From NCBI GenBank assembly GCA_023091665.1, contig JALJCQ010000015.1:3410001-3474000 (forward strand): a stretch of DNA of 64,000 bases, written 5' to 3'. Every line of letters begins with the position of its first letter. The stretch's first letter is position 1. Both the position numbers and the translations under genes were made by a program. The DNA comes from Pythium myriotylum. Taxonomy: Eukaryota > Oomycota > Peronosporomycetes > Pythiales > Pythiaceae. Positions 60,981-64,000 of the stretch are shown piece by piece. The notes under the pieces are model-generated. The model was not told the origin of the DNA. It searched no databases and was given only the letters and a program-made list of their open reading frames with translations.

Positions 60981-62063
60981 TCTGACTTACTACTCACCAA
61001 GCTCTACCACAACCCAAAGACTGGTTTCATATCAGCAAGCAAGCTATATCACAAAGCAAAAGCTATCGATCCAAGTATTACACTGAAACAGATAAAGGAA
61101 TGGTATGCAAAACAATCTAATATACAAGAACATCAAGAAAAACGGAAGAAGGATGAATCATTCAAGATTGTTTCACACAATCCAAATAGCTGGCAAATGG
61201 ACTTGGCTTTCTATAAGAACTCTACATACTTAACCACTATCAATATCAATTCTCGTATTGGTTTTGCCAAGGTATTACCAAACAAGCAGGCATCATCGGT
61301 TCTTCATGCACTAAAACAATTCGTGAAGACACACAACGTGAATATTATCCCATCTGACAATGGAAAAGAGTTTCTTAATAAACAAGTCTTGGACTTTTTC
61401 AAATCACAAAACATTGAGCACTTCAACAATGAACCAGGAGATCATAATACCCTTGGTAAAATTGAACGATTCAACCGCACAATAAAGCAGAGACTCATCA
61501 AAGTAAATCCAAAGAAATTGACTCAGAAGTTGCTTATGGATGTAATTGAAAACTATAATTTAACCGAGCACAGTGCAATCCACGCAACTCCAAATGAAAT
61601 GAAAGGTGAGATTATCCAAAATGATCTAAAACATAACCAGCAAGTATTGGAGCAGTTATCGAGTGAATTCAAAATAGACGATAGCGTTCGATATCGACTT
61701 AAACCGAAGACATTTGGAAAGGAATCATCTAAATGGAGCAAAACAGTATATAAAGTAATTGGTATAGATGGATATCGGGTAGAAATCAAATCAAAGAACA
61801 ACCATACACTTTACAAACCAGCAAGCGATTTAAAAGTTGTCCAGGCAGAACAAACAGAAGCTCCTGTTGAAAAGAATCAAATCTGGGAAGTAGAAAAGAT
61901 TTTGGACCACAAGAAGGACGCAAATGGTAAAACTAAGTATCTAGTGAAATGGAAAGGATACGCGGACAGTGATAACACCTGGGAGCCACAAGACAGTCTC
62001 AGATTGATTAACAAGAACAGGATGTCAAATTTAGAGAAATTATACTTCAAATCCAAAAAATAA
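60978..62063 (+). CDS. Polinton-type integrase (D,D35E) with C-terminal chromodomain
   Basis: 361 residues. The N-terminus has a short helical region rather than a clear HHCC domain. The catalytic core has D75 (WQMDLAF), D127 ([10 protein letters not shown]) and E163 ([11 protein letters not shown]), with exactly 35 residues between the second Asp and the Glu, the D,D35E spacing of retroviral-type integrases. A beta-rich DNA-binding part (DDSVRYRL ... [13 protein letters not shown]) is followed by a chromodomain at about 303-345 ([28 protein letters not shown]). It inserts the element, with chromatin targeting by the chromodomain (known in Polintons). Complete and undamaged. Confidence 0.9.
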   Translation: MSDLLLTKLYHNPKTGFISASKLYHKAKAIDPSITLKQIKEWYAKQSNIQEHQEKRKKDESFKIVSHNPNSWQMDLAFYKNSTYLTTININSRIGFAKVLPNKQASSVLHALKQFVKTHNVNIIPSDNGKEFLNKQVLDFFKSQNIEHFNNEPGDHNTLGKIERFNRTIKQRLIKVNPKKLTQKLLMDVIENYNLTEHSAIHATPNEMKGEIIQNDLKHNQQVLEQLSSEFKIDDSVRYRLKPKTFGKESSKWSKTVYKVIGIDGYRVEIKSKNNHTLYKPASDLKVVQAEQTEAPVEKNQIWEVEKILDHKKDANGKTKYLVKWKGYADSDNTWEPQDSLRLINKNRMSNLEKLYFKSKK

Positions 62064-62070
62064 CATCAAT

Positions 62071-62082
62071 AATATAAAGATG
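62071..62082 (+). promoter_or_regulatory. AATATAAAG motif abutting orf132 start
   Basis: AATATAAAGATG in the 16-bp gap after the integrase stop; exact match to 60969-60980. Confidence 0.6.
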
Positions 62083-62478
62083 ACTTGTAAATTCATTACC
62101 AAAAAAGACACGCAATGCACCAGAGAAGCAAAAAAGGGTGATTACTGCACTCAGCATCATAACATCATCCAAATAAAAATGTATAAGAAGGAACTATCTA
62201 TAATCCATAAGAAAAACAGAATACTGTCTGAGGAGAATAAGGAACTACAAAAATATAAACATCAGATTAACACGATAAACGAATTCGACCTCATCAAACA
62301 GCAATTGATTCAGATGAATCCTTATATGAAATTTAAGTATCTAATTGTTGATAGACGATACAAATCTCCCCTAGAAAAAGTATTCAATGTTCCGTTTGAT
62401 CAGATCGAAAAAAAATATCGGAAACTTCTATATGAAAGAAATGACTTGTGTCATCCCTACACTAGTAGATACTGGTGA
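62080..62478 (+). CDS. Small Cys/His and coiled-coil protein, unknown
   Basis: 132 residues from ATG at 62080. An N-terminal zinc-like cluster (CKFITKKDTQC ... GDYCTQHH: C3, C13, C23, H26-27 approximately) is followed by a charged coiled coil (YKKELSIIHKKNRILSEENKELQKY) and a basic, aromatic C-terminus. The Cys pattern recalls small zinc-binding proteins of large DNA viruses. Function not known; regulatory or DNA-binding is only a guess. Converges with orf177, with 4 bp between stops. Confidence 0.7.
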   Translation: MTCKFITKKDTQCTREAKKGDYCTQHHNIIQIKMYKKELSIIHKKNRILSEENKELQKYKHQINTINEFDLIKQQLIQMNPYMKFKYLIVDRRYKSPLEKVFNVPFDQIEKKYRKLLYERNDLCHPYTSRYW

Positions 62479-62482
62479 TTAT

Positions 62483-63016
62483 TCAAAGTCTGAAACTTCC
62501 TCCACTCTTGCGCATAGACCGTAGCTTAGCCATCTTTGCTTTCATTTCAGGCGATCCCTTTTTACAGACGCCAACGCCAGTAAGATTCTTTACTTCACCT
62601 CGAACAGCATTGACTAATCCTGGCTGTCCTGTATACGCTCCAAGAGCTTGAGCGCCTCGATCTACAACACCAGATACAAGTGGTTTAACTACAGGCCAAA
62701 CATTCTCTTTCAACCAAGGCCATGCTTTATCCTTGATCCAACTCCATAGCGATCCACCACTCAATCCAGATCCAGTAAGAGCGTCTCCGTCCATATTTAA
62801 CGAAGCAGCGATTTCGCCTGGTGAAAATACAATTGATACTCCTTTACCAGCTTGAGCAGCCTTTTTCCATTTTTTTGCGTTTTCTGGATGAAGTGCTAAC
62901 TTCTTTGAGGAGCCTTTCACTTGAGAAGCAGTGAAAGATACTTTCAACGTCTTTAGAAACTTCTTTTTTTGAGCATCCGTGAGCTCATCACAACTGACCG
63001 AAACGTAAGAGTTCAT
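62483..63016 (-). CDS. Candidate pVI-like virion protein with adenovirus-type cleavage motifs
   Basis: 177 residues from ATG at 63016. Basic N-terminal third (KKFLKTLKV, ENAKKWKKAAQ), then a Gly hinge carrying LTGSG (80-84) and LSGGS (85-89), a Trp-rich amphipathic/hydrophobic segment (about 90-118, SLWSWIKDKAWPWLKENVW), a third site LTGVG (145-149), and a short basic tail with one Cys (VCKKG ... MRKSGGSFRL). The three sites fit the adenovirus-family protease consensus (M/I/L)-x-G-x-G or (M/I/L)-x-G-G-x. Adenoviral minor core protein VI is organised similarly: amphipathic segment, processed ends, and a Cys-bearing basic C-terminal peptide that activates the protease. Identity with it is inference; there is no detectable catalytic domain. 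Confidence 0.55.
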   Translation of the reverse strand: MNSYVSVSCDELTDAQKKKFLKTLKVSFTASQVKGSSKKLALHPENAKKWKKAAQAGKGVSIVFSPGEIAASLNMDGDALTGSGLSGGSLWSWIKDKAWPWLKENVWPVVKPLVSGVVDRGAQALGAYTGQPGLVNAVRGEVKNLTGVGVCKKGSPEMKAKMAKLRSMRKSGGSFRL

Positions 63017-63092
63017 ATTTTAAATTCTTGCAAATGCTATATATTCCAGTAAATAAAGCCTATTAAAAAAAAACTAAAATAAATGTAAAAGG

Positions 63093-63374
63093 CTACAACG
63101 CAAATGTCTTTGGTTTTTTAGAGCGACGCTCTGAAGCCCTAGGCGCAAGAGCAAGCTCTTTTGTCGTCAGGCTATTATTTTTCGTGGTGCCCAAGGTTGC
63201 TCTCTGGGCTTCTATTATAGCTCGTTGTTGAACACCTGATCCTACAGCTTTTTTTTCGTGAAGTACAAGGTTGCTTAGAGTTTTCAATAACCTTTCTTGA
63301 TTAATATGAGCAGCTGATTTAATAGATTTACCTCTAAGATTAGGATATCGCACTTTTATAATTTTCGAATTCAT
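63093..63374 (-). CDS. Small basic protein, unknown (orf93)
   Basis: 93 residues from ATG at 63374, directly after TTAATATAAG (the start-abutting motif on this strand). Lys/Arg-rich (MNSKIIKVRYPNLRGKSIKS ... ERRSKKPKTFAL), predicted helical in the middle. Could be a DNA-condensing core protein; no family recognised. Confidence 0.6.
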   Translation of the reverse strand: MNSKIIKVRYPNLRGKSIKSAAHINQERLLKTLSNLVLHEKKAVGSGVQQRAIIEAQRATLGTTKNNSLTTKELALAPRASERRSKKPKTFAL

Positions 63375-63384
63375 CTTATATTAA
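63375..63384 (-). promoter_or_regulatory. Start-abutting motif on minus strand
   Basis: TTAATATAAG immediately 5' of the orf93 ATG; shares AATATAAG with the plus-strand AATATAAAG motifs, one A shorter. Confidence 0.5.
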
Positions 63385-63390
63385 ACAGAA

Positions 63391-63984
63391 TCAAAAAGCT
63401 CGTCGAATCAATTTTAATTCTCTTTCCAAACGACGATTATCATTACCAAGACCACGAGCACCTTGAAGTTTATCAAATTCATGTTTTAAAATACTTCGAC
63501 GTCCTTTAACGCCTGCAACACCAAAACCACTCCTGGAGTCAATCGAGAGGGCTCTTTGAAATCGTTTTGGATTGACTGACTTTAGTGTAATATCCTCCGA
63601 TACAAGACGGTCACCATATTTATCAACAATGTGGTTTAGAGCTCCAAGCCAATTAGCATTTTTATCAACACGACTCTTTATAGACGGACTAATTTCCTTC
63701 TGTTTCTTACTAATGATGGCTGCATATTCACCAAGGTAACATGTTTTCTTACCAATCTTTGGACCTTCAAGAAATACCTTCTCATCCGCTAACCAAGGGT
63801 TGTCATTGTATAATCTGATAAGAATATCTTTCACTTGATTATTACCATCTGAAATAACCTTGTCATTTGGATCCACTGGTTGAATGTTGGTATTACTGTT
63901 TGCGAATGTATTTGACTCAGGATTTTTGAACATCGGTGATTGTTTGAATGAGATGTTATTTTGCTTCAAAAATTTGATAAACAT
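63391..63984 (-). CDS. Unknown basic protein near window edge (orf197)
   Basis: 197 residues from ATG at 63984; only 16 bases of upstream sequence are visible, so a longer N-terminus cannot be excluded. Hydrophilic, with a central segment LIRLYNDNPWLADEKVFLEGPKIGKKTCYLGEYAAI and a basic C-terminus (RRSILKHEFDKLQGARGLGNDNRRLERELKLIRRAF). Ends 16 bp before orf93's ATG on the same strand. No family recognised; a structural role would fit its position. Confidence 0.6.
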   Translation of the reverse strand: MFIKFLKQNNISFKQSPMFKNPESNTFANSNTNIQPVDPNDKVISDGNNQVKDILIRLYNDNPWLADEKVFLEGPKIGKKTCYLGEYAAIISKKQKEISPSIKSRVDKNANWLGALNHIVDKYGDRLVSEDITLKSVNPKRFQRALSIDSRSGFGVAGVKGRRSILKHEFDKLQGARGLGNDNRRLERELKLIRRAF

Positions 63985-64000
63985 ATCAAGTGTCGATTCC

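Larger units (their letters stand above)
56600..64000 (+). mobile_element. Polinton/Maverick-like element or integrated virus (left part)
   Basis: An abrupt shift to AT-rich sequence at about 56600. It carries the two Polinton hallmark genes side by side (protein-primed DNA polymerase B, then a retroviral-type integrase with chromodomain) and tightly packed small genes on both strands (4-16 bp between several). The outer terminal repeat cannot be defined because the right end is outside the window; AGTAATATCTAG at about 56597 could be the left tip. No capsid, penton, packaging ATPase or Ulp1-type protease is in view. Codon use is A/T-ending throughout, unlike the host genes. Confidence 0.85.

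Overview
The window is nuclear DNA of a zoosporic oomycete, probably a Saprolegniales-like lineage (inference). The evidence is short 55-75 bp GT-AG introns, a delta-tubulin gene (basal bodies, hence flagellated zoospores), secreted PAN/Apple proteins, a PhoD-type phosphoesterase, a RING/RanBP2-finger protein, lineage-specific multi-membrane-span proteins, and oomycete-style chromovirus, tyrosine-recombinase retrotransposon, LINE, hAT and Polinton-like elements. Host genes are GC-rich; the last 7.4 kb is strikingly AT-rich and virus-like.

Layout. 0-19.2 kb: four paralogous two-module PAN/Apple secreted proteins, all on the minus strand, plus a plus-strand relic. They are split by a complete Ty3 chromovirus (759-8814, 312-bp LTRs, 5-bp duplication CCAGA) and a degraded DIRS-like element (about 9.83-14.1 kb). 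A MITE-like element with long terminal inverted repeats lies between two of the PAN genes. 19.6-22.7 kb: a membrane-anchored PhoD-like phosphoesterase (one intron) and an RNF168-like RING protein. 23.0-26.4 kb: an intact 14-exon ankyrin-repeat gene, every intron in phase 0, built of two homologous halves. 26.7-43.9 kb: six minus-strand copies of a large multi-span membrane protein, one broken by a single Trp-to-stop change; the delta-tubulin gene lies within this array. The first and last copies share a nearly identical 1.6-kb tract with diverged ends, which looks like gene conversion.

44.3-53.8 kb is a graveyard of three further copies of the ankyrin gene. One is a plus-strand pseudogene with a 2.0-kb inverted-repeat transposon in an intron. 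Two are minus-strand fragments cut by a hAT element and by two 5'-truncated LINEs whose target duplications can be read exactly. 53.8-56.6 kb: the left end of a second Ty3-like element (candidate LTR, small helical ORF, Gag-protease).

56.6-64.0 kb: the left part of a Polinton/Maverick-like element or integrated virus, continuing past the right edge. It encodes a protein-primed DNA polymerase B (N-terminal OTU-like domain, zinc finger, inserted HNH domain), a D,D35E integrase with a chromodomain, a small Cys/His coiled-coil protein, and three minus-strand small proteins. One of these carries three matches to the adenovirus-type protease cleavage consensus and resembles a pVI-like virion protein. 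At least three genes start directly after an AATATAA(A)G motif abutting the ATG, a probable element-specific promoter. No capsid protein, packaging ATPase or protease is in view; they would be expected to the right.

The most novel observations are the Polinton-like module with its start-abutting motif and pVI-like candidate, a long antisense coding frame under the chromovirus chromodomain, a textbook -1 frameshift signal between gag and pol, and the two-module phase-0 ankyrin family with its nested insertions.
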